A stretch of DNA of 64,000 nucleotides. Origin: Bacteroidota bacterium (GTDB lineage Bacteria; Bacteroidota; Bacteroidia; Cytophagales; Cytophagaceae). The notes under the pieces were generated by a model. That model was given only the letters and a program-made list of their open reading frames with translations, had not been told where the DNA came from and searched no databases. Positions 53,373 through 63,296 of this stretch are shown here, in pieces; position 1 is the first letter of the stretch; every line of letters starts with the position of its first letter. Both the position numbers and the translations under genes were made by a program. Location: positions 20,057 through 84,056 of the forward strand of contig JAEVZS010000021.1 in assembly GCA_023392125.1 (NCBI GenBank), written 5' to 3'.

Positions 53373-55634
53373 TTAGCTATTCTGAGCAATCATATTCAGA
53401 GCAGAGCCTGCTTTGAACCATTCAATCTGACCTTCATTGTAGGTATGATTCAACAGGATTTCATCGTTGGTTCCATCGGCATGATTCGCAACTAAAGTAA
53501 GCGGCTTACCCGGTGCGAACGTTGTCAGGCCAAGGATATCGAATGTATCGTCTTCTTTGATTTTATCATAATCCGCTACATCGGCAAAAGTCAATGCCAG
53601 CATTCCCTGCTTTTTCAGATTGGTTTCGTGGATACGGGCAAAAGATTTCACGATAATAGCACGTACACCAAGATGTCTTGGCTCCATAGCAGCATGCTCT
53701 CTGGAAGATCCTTCTCCGTAGTTTTGGTCACCGATTACAATTGAACCTATTCCGGCAGCCTTGTATGCTCTGGCTGTTGCCGGTACTTCGCCGTATTCGC
53801 CGTTAAGCTGATTTTTAACCTTATTGGCTGAGTCATTGAAGATATTAATAGCACCAATCAGAAGGTTGTTTGAGATATTATCAAGGTGTCCTCTGTATTT
53901 TAGCCATGGACCTGCCATTGAAATATGGTCTGTCGTACATTTTCCTTTGACCTTGATCAACAAACGCAGTCCCTTAAGATCTGCTTTTTCCCAGGGCTTA
54001 AAAGGATCAAGCAGCTGCAATCTGTTTGAATCCGGAGAAACAAGAACCTGCACATTGCTTCCGTCTTCTGCCGGGGCCTGATAACCTGCATCTTCTACAG
54101 CAAAGCCATTGACAGGAAGCTCTACTCCTCTTGGTTCATCCAGCATTACTTCTTCTCCGTTTTCATTTTTCAGCTTATCTTTCAACGGATTGAAGGTAAG
54201 ATCTCCGGCAATAGCAAACGCTGTCACAATTTCGGGAGAAGCTACAAATGCGTGTGTATTGGGGTTACCATCATTTCTCTTTGCAAAGTTTCTGTTGAAA
54301 GAGGTAATAATGGAGTTTCTTCTGGTCGGATCATCGGTATGTCTCGCCCACTGACCAATGCAGGGTCCACAGGCATTTGCCATCACCACACCACCCATTT
54401 GATCAAATATTTCCAGCAGCCCGTCACGCTCGGTCGTATAACGAACAAGCTCAGAACCCGGAGTGATGGTAAATTCGGATTTTGCCTTTAATTTTTTGTT
54501 GATTGCCTGTTTTGCAACAGAAGCTGCTCTGGTAATATCTTCGTAAGAAGAGTTTGTACAGGAACCAATCAAACCCACCTCCAGTTTTTCAGGCCATCCT
54601 TTTGAGCGAACAGCTTCGGCAAACTGAGAAATCGGCCATGCCGCATCCGGAGTAAACGGACCGTTGATATGTGGCTCGAGTTCAGATAGGTTGATTTCAA
54701 TCAACTGATCAAAGAAAGCTGCAGGATTTGCATAAACTTCTTCGTCAGCTCTCAGATATTGCGCAACTTTGTCAGCTTCAGCAGCTATATCAGCGCGTTC
54801 GGTGCTTTCAAGATACGCCTTCATTTTCTTATCATATGCAAATACAGATGTAGTCGCACCGATTTCTGCACCCATGTTACAGATTGTACCTTTTCCTGTA
54901 CAACTCAGGCTTTCCGCCCCCTCGCCGAAATATTCGACGATTGCACCCGTACCACCACTTACTGTAAGGATTCCGGCTACTTTAAGAATTACGTCTTTGG
55001 CAGATGTCCAGCCACTCAGTTTACCGGTAAGCTTAACACCGATCACTTTAGGGAACTTCAATTCCCAGGCCATTCCGGCCATAACATCTACGGCATCTGC
55101 TCCTCCGACACCAATAGCCAACATACCAAGACCACCTGCATTCGGCGTATGCGAGTCTGTTCCGATCATCATTCCACCGGGGAACGCGTAGTTCTCAATA
55201 ACCACCTGGTGGATGATACCAGCTCCGGGCTTCCAGAAGCCTATTCCGTACTTATTAGAAACAGAAGCCAGGAAGTCGTATACTTCTTTATTTACATTGT
55301 TTGCAGTTTCAAGGTCTTTCTTTGCACCCAGCTCCGCCTGAATGAGGTGATCACAGTGTACGGTCGAAGGTACCGCCACTTTCTTCTTACCTGCAGACAT
55401 AAATTGTAGCAGTGCCATCTGGGCGGTAGCATCCTGCATGGCAACCCGGTCAGGCGCAAAATCCACATATGATTTTCCTCTTTCAAACCCCGTCACCGGT
55501 ATTCCGTCATAAAGATGGCTGTATAAAATCTTCTCGGTTAGAGTAAGAGGTTTCCCAACCACCTTTCTGGCTGCCTCTACACGCTCCCCCATTCGGGCGT
55601 ATACAGCCTTAATCATTTCAAAATCAAATGCCAT
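53373..55634 (-). CDS. Aconitate hydratase, mitochondrial/AcnA-like type
   Basis: Converts citrate to isocitrate via aconitate; [4Fe-4S] enzyme. Cluster Cys in GSCTNSSYED (near residue 355) and CGPCIGQW; substrate-binding segments HCDHLIQAELG, GTDSHTPNAGGLG and GEGSSREHAAMEPRHLG. 753 aa from ATG 55634 (MAFDFEMIKAVY). Follows acnB by 44 bases, so the two probably form an operon. Confidence 0.97.
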   Translation of the reverse strand: MAFDFEMIKAVYARMGERVEAARKVVGKPLTLTEKILYSHLYDGIPVTGFERGKSYVDFAPDRVAMQDATAQMALLQFMSAGKKKVAVPSTVHCDHLIQAELGAKKDLETANNVNKEVYDFLASVSNKYGIGFWKPGAGIIHQVVIENYAFPGGMMIGTDSHTPNAGGLGMLAIGVGGADAVDVMAGMAWELKFPKVIGVKLTGKLSGWTSAKDVILKVAGILTVSGGTGAIVEYFGEGAESLSCTGKGTICNMGAEIGATTSVFAYDKKMKAYLESTERADIAAEADKVAQYLRADEEVYANPAAFFDQLIEINLSELEPHINGPFTPDAAWPISQFAEAVRSKGWPEKLEVGLIGSCTNSSYEDITRAASVAKQAINKKLKAKSEFTITPGSELVRYTTERDGLLEIFDQMGGVVMANACGPCIGQWARHTDDPTRRNSIITSFNRNFAKRNDGNPNTHAFVASPEIVTAFAIAGDLTFNPLKDKLKNENGEEVMLDEPRGVELPVNGFAVEDAGYQAPAEDGSNVQVLVSPDSNRLQLLDPFKPWEKADLKGLRLLIKVKGKCTTDHISMAGPWLKYRGHLDNISNNLLIGAINIFNDSANKVKNQLNGEYGEVPATARAYKAAGIGSIVIGDQNYGEGSSREHAAMEPRHLGVRAIIVKSFARIHETNLKKQGMLALTFADVADYDKIKEDDTFDILGLTTFAPGKPLTLVANHADGTNDEILLNHTYNEGQIEWFKAGSALNMIAQNS

Positions 55635-55678
55635 ATCCAATTAATCTTATTATTATCCTAATTAGTACTTATACCAGA

Positions 55679-58450
55679 TTAATTAATTAACTGCTTGTGC
55701 GGAGGTGCAAACTTGGTCAGGTTAATGCCTTCCACTGCGGCTTTATATTCTTCGATTGTAGGAGTTCTTCCAAGAACTGTAGAAAGCACTACAACAGGTG
55801 TAGAAGAAAGTAGCGACTCTCCTTTTTTACCTTCCGTATCTTCAACAACTCTTCCCTGGAAAAGACGGGTAGAGGTTGCCATTACAGTATCTCCTTTTTC
55901 AGCTTTTTCCTGATTACCCATGCAAAGATTACATCCCGGACGCTCTAAATACAACATGTTGTCATATTCAGTACGCGCTGCAGATTTAGGAGCATTATCA
56001 TCAAATTCGAAACCCGAATACTTTCGTAAAACTTCCCAGTCGCCTTCGGCCTTAAGCTCATCTACGATATTATAGGTAGGAGGCGCAACTACAAGTGGCG
56101 CCTTGAACTCAACTTTACCCTTTTGCGCTTCTATGTTCTTAAGCATTTGAGCAAGAATTTTCATATCGCCTTTGTGAACCATACAAGAACCGATAAATCC
56201 AAGATCTACCTTTTTCTCTCCACCATAGTATGAAAGAGGTCTGATCGTATCATGCGTATATCGCTTAGAGACATCAGTGTTATTCACATCAGGGTCAGCA
56301 ATCATCGGCTCTGCGATCTGATCAAGATCAACAACTACTTCAGCATAATATTTAGCATTGGCATCCGGTTTTAAGGCAGATTTTTCACCTGATTTAATCT
56401 CCGCGATTCTCTTATTAGCTTTATCAATCAATCCCTGAAGAACCTGATTTTTATTATCCATACCCTTTTCGATCATGATCTGGATTCTGCCTTTCGCAAT
56501 CTCCAGCGATTCAATTAACGTAGCATCTTCAGAAATACAGATAGAAGCTTTTGCTTTCATCTCTGCCGTCCAGTCAGTGAATGTAAATGCCTGATCAGCT
56601 GTCAGTGTTCCAATGTGAACCTCAATGACTCTACCCTGGAAGACGTTCTCTCCTGCAAACTTTTGAAGCATTTGCGCCTGGGTAGCATGAACGACATCAC
56701 GAAAATCCATGTATCCTTTCATTTCTCCCTTGAACGTCACCTTCACTGATTCAGGAATTGGCATTGAAGCTTCTCCGGTAGCAAGTGCAAGTGCAACTGT
56801 TCCTGAGTCAGCACCAAACGCAACACCTTTAGACATTCTGGTATGAGAGTCACCACCGATGATGATCGCCCAGTCGTCTACCGTAATATCGTTAAGCACC
56901 TTGTGAATTACATCCGTCATGGAATGATAGACACCTTTCGGGTCACGGGCAGTAATCAGACCAAAGTCATTCATAAACTTCATTAGTTTAGGAATGTTTG
57001 CCTGCGCTTTCTTATCCCATACTGAAGCTGTATGGCAACCTGACTGGTAGGCACCATCAACAATTGGTGAAATAACTGTAGCAGCCATTGCCTCCAGTTC
57101 CTGGGCAGTCATAAGACCAGTCGTATCCTGAGAACCTACAATGTTAACTTCCACACGAACATCCGACCCGGCATGTAACACTTTGCCCGGAGTGGTGCCA
57201 ACAGCATTTCTGTTGAATATTTTTTCTACTGCTGTAAGCCCCTGTCCTTCATGAGAAATCTCTTTTGACGGAGCAAATACTGCAGGAGCTTCAATTCCCA
57301 GAGCCTTAGCAGCAAATGTTTGTAACTTTTTGCCGAATACGATAGCGTATGATCCACCAGCCTTGATGAATTCCATTTTCTGAGGAGTAAATGCCTTAGC
57401 GATGTCAATCAGCTCCTGATTGCCATTGTAAAGCTTTTTCTTCTTCGTGTTGATCGTAAGGACAGTACCAGTAGCAACTGAGTATGCTTCCTCGAGAACT
57501 GGCTCTCCATTTTCATTGCGGACAGGATTACCATTTGAATCCAGCTTTTTTACCCAGTTTTTCAGGTCAATGCCAATACCACCGGTAACATCAACAGTGG
57601 TAAGGAAAATCGGAGAAATACCATTTGTTCCTCCAACGATCGGAGCAATATTAACGAACGGAACATATGGACTTGCCTGTTTACCCGTCCAGAGAGCCAC
57701 ATTGTTTACACCTGACATTCTTGATGAACCCACCCCCATAGTACCTTTCTCGGCTATCAGCATCACGCTCTTGTCAGGATGTTTTGCTTGCAGGGCCCTG
57801 ATTTCCTCTTGTGCCTGAGGGGAAATCATACATTTACCATGAAGCTCGCGGTCTGAACGTGAGTGAGCCTGGTTACCCGGAGAAAGCAAATCAGTCGAAA
57901 TATCTCCCTCACCGGCAATATAAGTCACTACCTTAATTTCTTCAGCTACGTCTGGTAGCTTAGTGAAGAATTCAGCCTGTGCGTAACTTTCCAGTATCTC
58001 TTTAGCGATTTTATTACCGCTTTTAAATGCCGCCACCAGACGGTCTGTATCTGCCTCGTAAAGGAAAACCTGAGTTTTAAGAACCTTTGCAGCTTCTTTT
58101 GCAATAGCAGAGTCATTACCCAAAGCTAAATCAAGCAGCACCTCAATAGAAGGGCCACCCTTCATGTGTGATAATAATTCAAAGGCAAAAGCAGGTGTAA
58201 TTTCTTCTACTACGGATTCCCCGAGAATGATCTCCTTTAAGAATTTTGCCTTTACCCCTGCCGCAGGAGTAGTCCCAGGCAACGTATTATAAATAAAGAA
58301 CCTAAGAGAATCTTCTCGATAAGCGTTACCCAAATCTTTAATTTGCGCAATGATTTCGCTTAGTAATTCAGCACCATCAATCGGTTTCGGGTGAAGTCCC
58401 TGACCTTTTCGTTCTTCGATCTCCTTGATATAATCCTTATAAGTGTTCAT
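55679..58450 (-). CDS. acnB: Aconitate hydratase B (AcnB type)
   Basis: Same reaction as AcnA; members may also act on 2-methylisocitrate. N-terminal HEAT-like and swivel domains precede the [4Fe-4S] core, the order that defines AcnB. Cluster Cys in FIGSCMVHKGDM and ERPGCNLCMGNQ; GGDSHTRMSKGVAFGADSG is the substrate loop. 923 aa, somewhat longer than E. coli AcnB (865). Having AcnA and AcnB adjacent gives redundancy at this step, possibly differing in oxidative stability as in E. coli. Confidence 0.96.
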   Translation of the reverse strand: MNTYKDYIKEIEERKGQGLHPKPIDGAELLSEIIAQIKDLGNAYREDSLRFFIYNTLPGTTPAAGVKAKFLKEIILGESVVEEITPAFAFELLSHMKGGPSIEVLLDLALGNDSAIAKEAAKVLKTQVFLYEADTDRLVAAFKSGNKIAKEILESYAQAEFFTKLPDVAEEIKVVTYIAGEGDISTDLLSPGNQAHSRSDRELHGKCMISPQAQEEIRALQAKHPDKSVMLIAEKGTMGVGSSRMSGVNNVALWTGKQASPYVPFVNIAPIVGGTNGISPIFLTTVDVTGGIGIDLKNWVKKLDSNGNPVRNENGEPVLEEAYSVATGTVLTINTKKKKLYNGNQELIDIAKAFTPQKMEFIKAGGSYAIVFGKKLQTFAAKALGIEAPAVFAPSKEISHEGQGLTAVEKIFNRNAVGTTPGKVLHAGSDVRVEVNIVGSQDTTGLMTAQELEAMAATVISPIVDGAYQSGCHTASVWDKKAQANIPKLMKFMNDFGLITARDPKGVYHSMTDVIHKVLNDITVDDWAIIIGGDSHTRMSKGVAFGADSGTVALALATGEASMPIPESVKVTFKGEMKGYMDFRDVVHATQAQMLQKFAGENVFQGRVIEVHIGTLTADQAFTFTDWTAEMKAKASICISEDATLIESLEIAKGRIQIMIEKGMDNKNQVLQGLIDKANKRIAEIKSGEKSALKPDANAKYYAEVVVDLDQIAEPMIADPDVNNTDVSKRYTHDTIRPLSYYGGEKKVDLGFIGSCMVHKGDMKILAQMLKNIEAQKGKVEFKAPLVVAPPTYNIVDELKAEGDWEVLRKYSGFEFDDNAPKSAARTEYDNMLYLERPGCNLCMGNQEKAEKGDTVMATSTRLFQGRVVEDTEGKKGESLLSSTPVVVLSTVLGRTPTIEEYKAAVEGINLTKFAPPHKQLIN

Positions 58451-58568
58451 AGTAGAAGTATTTTCAATATTAAAAGCAGATATATAAACAAACCGTCAGG
58501 ACAACCACTTTCTTTGCCTGCAAGAATTGAATTTTATAATGTTAAATCATAATTGATATTATGAACCA

Positions 58569-58576
58569 CAAATTTA
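58569..58576 (-). promoter_or_regulatory. -7-like element upstream of acnB
   Basis: TAAATTTG on the minus strand, 119 bases before the acnB ATG; no TTG at the usual distance. Confidence 0.35.
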
Positions 58577-58722
58577 AAAAAAGTATGAAATTTTTAAAGT
58601 GAGATCGCGGCAAATGAGTACCCGCCATCATTGAAATCGCTTATTTAAAATGATTCAAAATACCTCAACAATCCATAACTTTTACATTTGATTTTAAAAA
58701 ACTAACAATCAATAAATTAAAC

Positions 58723-58760
58723 TAATCATGATTAAGACATAATTATGCTTAATCATGATA
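58723..58760. repeat. Paired palindromes, possible operator
   Basis: Perfect 12-bp palindrome TAATCATGATTA at 58723-58734 and a second near-copy (TTAATCATGATA) at 58749-58760, 27 bases centre to centre. Together they form an inverted repeat (ATCATGATTAAG / CTTAATCATGAT, 12 bp, 11-base loop). No T-tract on either strand, so operator rather than terminator. Confidence 0.6.
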
Positions 58761-58805
58761 TAAGAGAGAATACACAAAAATATTTAAATGTGACTTTTGC
58801 CAGCT

Positions 58806-59591
58806 TTACGATTCGCGGGTCGGGAATTGTTGTTTAGCCAAAAGATCTCCGACCTTTGACAGAATATTTAGTTTACCGCCATAAGTCTTTTGAAGAAGCT
58901 CCTGAGTAAACACTTCTGAAACAGGACCTGAAGCAACCAGACGCATATTGATCAGAATCACCCAGTCAAAATACTGACTGGCAGATTGTAAGTCATGATG
59001 AACAATAATAATCGTCTTGCCTGCTTCACTCATTTTTCTTATTAAACCAATAATCGCAGACTCTGTAGCAGCATCCACACCTACAAAAGGCTCATCCATA
59101 AAATAGATATCCGCGTTCTGAGCCAGCGCTCTGGCCAAAAACACTCTTTGCTGCTGCCCTCCCGACAACTGCGCTATCTGTCGTCCGGCAAATGCTTCCA
59201 TACCCACCTTTTCCAGACATTCCATGGCGGCATCCTTATCCGCTTTGCGGGGCCTGCGAAACAATCCGAGCTGTCCGTAACGGCCCATCAGCACAACATC
59301 CATAACCGAAGCAGGAAACTCCCAGTCAACAGACTCCCTCTGAGGAACATAACTAACTCTTTTGCGGACATTGTCAAGAGTCTGGTCAAAGATCTTTATA
59401 TACCCGCTGGCTGCCGGGATCAGTCCCATAATGGTCTTGATAAGCGTAGATTTTCCTGCTCCATTGGGACCGATAATCCCCGCAATCACTCCGGATGGCA
59501 GTTGGAGATCTACACCCCACAAAACCGGTTTTTTATTATAGGAAACCGTAAGGTCATGTATTTCGAGAGCTATTTTTTCGCCAGTACTCAT
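58806..59591 (-). CDS. ATPase of a metal (Mn/Zn/Fe-type) ABC importer, orphan
   Basis: Walker A GPNGAGKSTLIKTI, Q-loop VPQRESVDWEFPASVMDVVLMGRYG (typical of the manganese/zinc group), signature LSGGQQQRVFLARAL, Walker B IYFMDEPFVGVD, switch VHHD. 261 aa. No membrane or binding-protein subunit is beside it: upstream is tRNA-Leu on the other strand, downstream the acnB control region. Confidence 0.93.
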   Translation of the reverse strand: MSTGEKIALEIHDLTVSYNKKPVLWGVDLQLPSGVIAGIIGPNGAGKSTLIKTIMGLIPAASGYIKIFDQTLDNVRKRVSYVPQRESVDWEFPASVMDVVLMGRYGQLGLFRRPRKADKDAAMECLEKVGMEAFAGRQIAQLSGGQQQRVFLARALAQNADIYFMDEPFVGVDAATESAIIGLIRKMSEAGKTIIIVHHDLQSASQYFDWVILINMRLVASGPVSEVFTQELLQKTYGGKLNILSKVGDLLAKQQFPTRES

Positions 59592-59708
59592 AATCCAAAT
59601 CTATCAATAATTATTTTAATAAAAATATGTTCAACTATTGTGATATATCCAAATGAAATTCTAGCTTTGCATCCCGTTAGGAAATCACAATGATTTTCCT
59701 AAAGCCAT

Positions 59709-59792
59709 GCCCAGATGGCGGAATTGGTAGACGCGTTGGTCTCAAACACCAATGTCTGCAAGGACATGCCGGTTCGACTCCGGCTCTGGGTA
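59709..59792 (+). tRNA. tRNA-Leu (CAA)
   Basis: 84 nt with a long variable arm. Acceptor GCCCAGA/TCTGGGT (G1-T72), anticodon stem TTGGT/ACCAA with loop CTCAAAC giving CAA, variable arm TGTCTGCAAGGACA, T-arm GCCGG-TTCGACT-CCGGC, discriminator A. Confidence 0.97.
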
Positions 59793-59794
59793 CT

Positions 59795-59827
59795 AAAAAG
59801 GATCAGAATTATCTGATCCTTTTTTTT
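59795..59827 (+). terminator. Terminator of tRNA-Leu
   Basis: AAAAAGGATCAGA / TCTGATCCTTTTT, 13-bp perfect stem, loop ATTA, extended T-run. Confidence 0.93.
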
Positions 59828-59867
59828 ATGCCTTTATATTCCCTTCCAATCCTTGCTGCTATAGATA

Positions 59868-59905
59868 AAAAAACTCCGTAGCAAAAAAGCTGCCACGGAG
59901 TTCTT
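59868..59905 (-). terminator. Terminator of the GH30 gene
   Basis: AACTCCGT / ACGGAGTT with a further short GC-rich inner pairing, followed on the minus strand by TTTTTTT. Confidence 0.82.
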
Positions 59906-59969
59906 ACGGATTAATTACCTTTATTTAACAAGCCACTCCATGTATCACCATTGACCGGCTAACTATAAA

Positions 59970-62966
59970 TCAATATTTTATTATCTTTTTATTGATTATT
60001 CCATGACTGTTTCCAATGGAAAGCATGTATACTCCCGGAGACAGCCTTATGCCGACAACCTTCTCGCCCGCTCCCAAGCCTTCTTCATGCACCGAACCAT
60101 GCAGATCCGTAATGCGATAAGTAAATGAATCCTCATACCTTATAGTAAATCCGGCATCGGTAAACGGAACCGGGTATACCTGTATCGCAGATAAGGCTGT
60201 CGAATGGACGCCCGTAATCACATCGACAAACTCCACATAGTTCAGGTTCATATAGCTCGAGCCAAACACTATGCGCATTACATGCTCACCGGCTGTAAGG
60301 CTCACATCTCTTACGGTAACTGTCTCCCAGATCTGCCAGCCACCCGTATTGGGTACCTGTATCGGACCTGTCACATCTACTCCGTCTATCTCAACATGAA
60401 GTGTTTTCCCAGTGCCCTCAGCAGCCATACGCAAGTTCAGATCGAACGTACCGGAAGTCAATACTTCCACACTGTACTGCAGCCACTCTCCTTCCAGAAT
60501 ATAGCCTACATTGTAATCTCCGTGATCATCTCCCGTTTCCTCGATATCTACCTCATCGTTACGGAAAGGGGCTTTCCCTTCATTGCCGTTTATATTTGCT
60601 TCGTGGTAGCCCAAACCTTCACCACCCAGATCGTACTCCTCTGCCTCGATGCGGCCGGGAATCAGGTGCGCTACGCCATGGAAAGGAGCTTGCACCGCCC
60701 GGATTGTTATGGTAACCGGAGACGAGGTCATGCTGATTCCCTTGTTATCGGTCGCTACAGCGGTCAATACATAAACTCCCGGATTCATACGAGACCAGTC
60801 AATGGCATACGGTGCACTGGTAACACTCCCGATCAATAGCTCGCCGGCATAGAAATCCACTTTTGATACACTGCCATCAGAGTCAGATGCCGTGGCTGTC
60901 AACCGGACTGTTTCATCGCTGCCATAGCCCGCATTGTTCGATGGACCGGTCAGGCTTACCACCGGTGGAAGGGATACGTTCACTCCTCTAAAAGTCACAT
61001 AGTTCATATTCACATAATCCACTTCTCCCATGGTTACACGCATCACTTTGGTACCGGTGGTGAGCTCGATATCCCGTACCCTTACCGTCTGCCAGCTCTG
61101 CCAGCCGCCTGTATTGGGAATCGATACATTGCCCGCTATAGCCGTACCATCCATAGCAACTGAAAGCGTACGCCCTGTGCCGTTGCAGGCAACCCGAAGT
61201 TCCAGATCATAGGTGCCGGCTGCCTCTACGTTCACCGTATACTCAAGCCATTCGCCGGCAGTGGCATAGCCGATATTGTAGCCGCCACCTGCATCGGTGC
61301 AGGTCTCTATATCCACATCTTCGTCCGTACGGAAGTTTACTACAGGGCTTACCTGACTACCGGGGGTATCATCATAATACGCAAACCCATTGCCGCCCAA
61401 ATCATACTCCTCCAGCTGGATTGTGCCAGGGATCTTGTGAGCAACTCCGCCATACGGGGACTGAGGTACATTAACCCGGATGTCAACCGGAGCAGAAGTA
61501 ACCCGTGTCCCTAAATTGTCTACAACTACTGCGGTAATGGTATATCTGCCGGCAGCGACATTGCTCCAGGCATAGGTATAGGGAGCCGATGCGTCTTCTC
61601 CGAGCTTTGTAGCGCCGTTATAAAACTCCACTCTTGTAACCGAGCCTCCGGGACGGGATGCTGTGGCCTCGAGATTGACGACCGCCGGAGCTACAAAAGC
61701 CGCATTATTATCCGGAGCCGTTAACGCAACAGTCGCCCCTACAGGAGCCTTCCCTACGAAAGTGGTCATACTTTCACCATCCAGCGTTACCTGAAAGGAA
61801 GCTCCGGCATTAATATTCGCCTCTTTCGACAGATTTTTTGAACCAGTCGTCACATAGCGCTCCCAGGTTGTAACCTTAGTACCGGGAACATTGACTGTAA
61901 TGGTACGGGAGCTCGTATTTCTGTTCAAAACAACAATTACTACATCATCATCTTTTTTATAGGCAGAAAGATTTACCATACTGGTTGGTTCCTTTGTGGC
62001 ATCGACCCGGTAATATCCGGCACGTACAAATTTGGAGTAATGACACATCATGTATCCCCGTTTGCTGATCGTACCATCTTCTTTCATCGGACTATATTGT
62101 CTCCGGATATACCACCATACATAGGCCTGAAATTCCGCATCCGCCATAGCATGATGGATATTACGGCCGGTTTCCAAAGCTTCCGGCCAGCGATCAGCGG
62201 AGTTTGCTTCGCTATTGGGATGATATACTTCTGTCATCCACAATTCTTTCCCTTGTCCTTTTTGCTTGAATAACGGATAAGGGAAATTGCTGTATTGAGT
62301 TCCGTACAAATGTGCACCCAATATATCCATATTCGCCAGGGCCTGAGGATCGTTCAAAATAGGATCTGTTACCTCCTTTCTATATTGAAAAGACTCCGGT
62401 GATATTACTCTGCAATTAATAGAACCGGCATTTTCTTTCATAAACCGAAGGCATTCCTGTGGGGTCCACCATGTCCATTCATGCGCATAATCGGGTTCGT
62501 TCTGCATGGAAATCGCGTATAAATCAACACCATTATCCCGCATAAAAGTTACAAAATCATTGAGATGCTGAGCATAGGCCGCATATTTATCATGTCTGAG
62601 ACGTTTCTGATTTGGCTCTCCGTTTCGTGTAAAAAGCTCAATCATATCAGCAGGCGGATTCCAGGGAGAAGCAAAAACAATCGCCCCCATTTCCTGAGCT
62701 TTCAACGCAGTAGGAACGGCACGGTACCACTGATTTCTGTCTTCATTTACAAAGACACGAAGTATCTGCATTCCCAGCTGATTCGGTCCATTACCAAACG
62801 CTATCTCGCGCTGAGCCGGTGTAAGATCTCCGATCCACTCCGGATGATTGATTCCGCCAAATCCTCTGATAAGCTGAGCAGTCTGGCTTAGATTCACAGT
62901 TGCTGTCTGCGCCCACATAAATAGCGGAACAGCCACAAGAAAAAAGATGGTAAAAATTTTCCTCAT
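59970..62966 (-). CDS. Secreted GH30 xylanase-like enzyme: GH30-Ig-CBM6-Ig-CBM6-T9SS
   Basis: Extracellular glycoside hydrolase, likely glucuronoxylanase of the GH30_8 type. Signal peptide ends FMWAQ. GH30 domain ~20-410: acid/base Glu in SMQNEPD (residue 157), nucleophile Glu in LWMTEVYH (residue 246). Then a Big_9-type Ig domain (~415-500), CBM6 (~505-655), a second Ig domain (~660-745), a second CBM6 (~750-905) and the C-terminal T9SS sorting domain (IQVYPVPF...GVYMLSI...INKKIIKY). 998 aa. CBM6 modules bind xylan or cellulose. The right-edge gene ends in a closely related CBM6-T9SS block. Confidence 0.9.
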   Translation of the reverse strand: MRKIFTIFFLVAVPLFMWAQTATVNLSQTAQLIRGFGGINHPEWIGDLTPAQREIAFGNGPNQLGMQILRVFVNEDRNQWYRAVPTALKAQEMGAIVFASPWNPPADMIELFTRNGEPNQKRLRHDKYAAYAQHLNDFVTFMRDNGVDLYAISMQNEPDYAHEWTWWTPQECLRFMKENAGSINCRVISPESFQYRKEVTDPILNDPQALANMDILGAHLYGTQYSNFPYPLFKQKGQGKELWMTEVYHPNSEANSADRWPEALETGRNIHHAMADAEFQAYVWWYIRRQYSPMKEDGTISKRGYMMCHYSKFVRAGYYRVDATKEPTSMVNLSAYKKDDDVVIVVLNRNTSSRTITVNVPGTKVTTWERYVTTGSKNLSKEANINAGASFQVTLDGESMTTFVGKAPVGATVALTAPDNNAAFVAPAVVNLEATASRPGGSVTRVEFYNGATKLGEDASAPYTYAWSNVAAGRYTITAVVVDNLGTRVTSAPVDIRVNVPQSPYGGVAHKIPGTIQLEEYDLGGNGFAYYDDTPGSQVSPVVNFRTDEDVDIETCTDAGGGYNIGYATAGEWLEYTVNVEAAGTYDLELRVACNGTGRTLSVAMDGTAIAGNVSIPNTGGWQSWQTVRVRDIELTTGTKVMRVTMGEVDYVNMNYVTFRGVNVSLPPVVSLTGPSNNAGYGSDETVRLTATASDSDGSVSKVDFYAGELLIGSVTSAPYAIDWSRMNPGVYVLTAVATDNKGISMTSSPVTITIRAVQAPFHGVAHLIPGRIEAEEYDLGGEGLGYHEANINGNEGKAPFRNDEVDIEETGDDHGDYNVGYILEGEWLQYSVEVLTSGTFDLNLRMAAEGTGKTLHVEIDGVDVTGPIQVPNTGGWQIWETVTVRDVSLTAGEHVMRIVFGSSYMNLNYVEFVDVITGVHSTALSAIQVYPVPFTDAGFTIRYEDSFTYRITDLHGSVHEEGLGAGEKVVGIRLSPGVYMLSIGNSHGIINKKIIKY

Positions 62967-63296
62967 TTGGACATTGTTTTAAATTGTACACTCATTGTGG
63001 CTTCAATCAATAAAATTCTAACCGGCATCATTGAATCTCCTGTGAAAAGAAATACGATTTCCACTATAAAGCTTTCATCTGCCAGCTAAAAATCAGACAC
63101 GAAATCACACTAAGTCTACAGGCTACGTTTTGAGATTTGAAAAGTCATCGCTCACTACAAAAAATAATACCCGACATGCAAGCACACAGCACAAAAATAA
63201 AAAGACCCTCCGGCAATGCACGTATGCAGTCAGAGGGCCTGTAACTTCACAGAATCTTTATTATATTATACTCCGGAACGCATTCGCTTGCATTCT
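62967..63296. other. Intergenic region upstream of the GH30 gene
   Basis: 330 bases; contains the terminator of the right-edge gene (63196-63240). No TAnnTTTG match and no ORF that I trust. Confidence 0.5.
63196..63240 (-). terminator. Terminator of the right-edge CBM6 gene
   Basis: Imperfect stem CCCTC...GAGGG with an inner TGCA/TGCA pairing, followed on the minus strand by TCTTTTTATTTT. Confidence 0.7.

Larger units (their letters stand above)
58451..58805. other. Intergenic region upstream of acnB
   Basis: 355 bases without an ORF. It contains a -7-like TAAATTTG (58569-58576, minus strand) and the paired palindrome at 58723-58760. Confidence 0.55.

Noticed and set aside
59690..59881. 63-aa reading frame on the plus strand
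   Set aside because: It runs through tRNA-Leu and its terminator; the protein is the translated tRNA.
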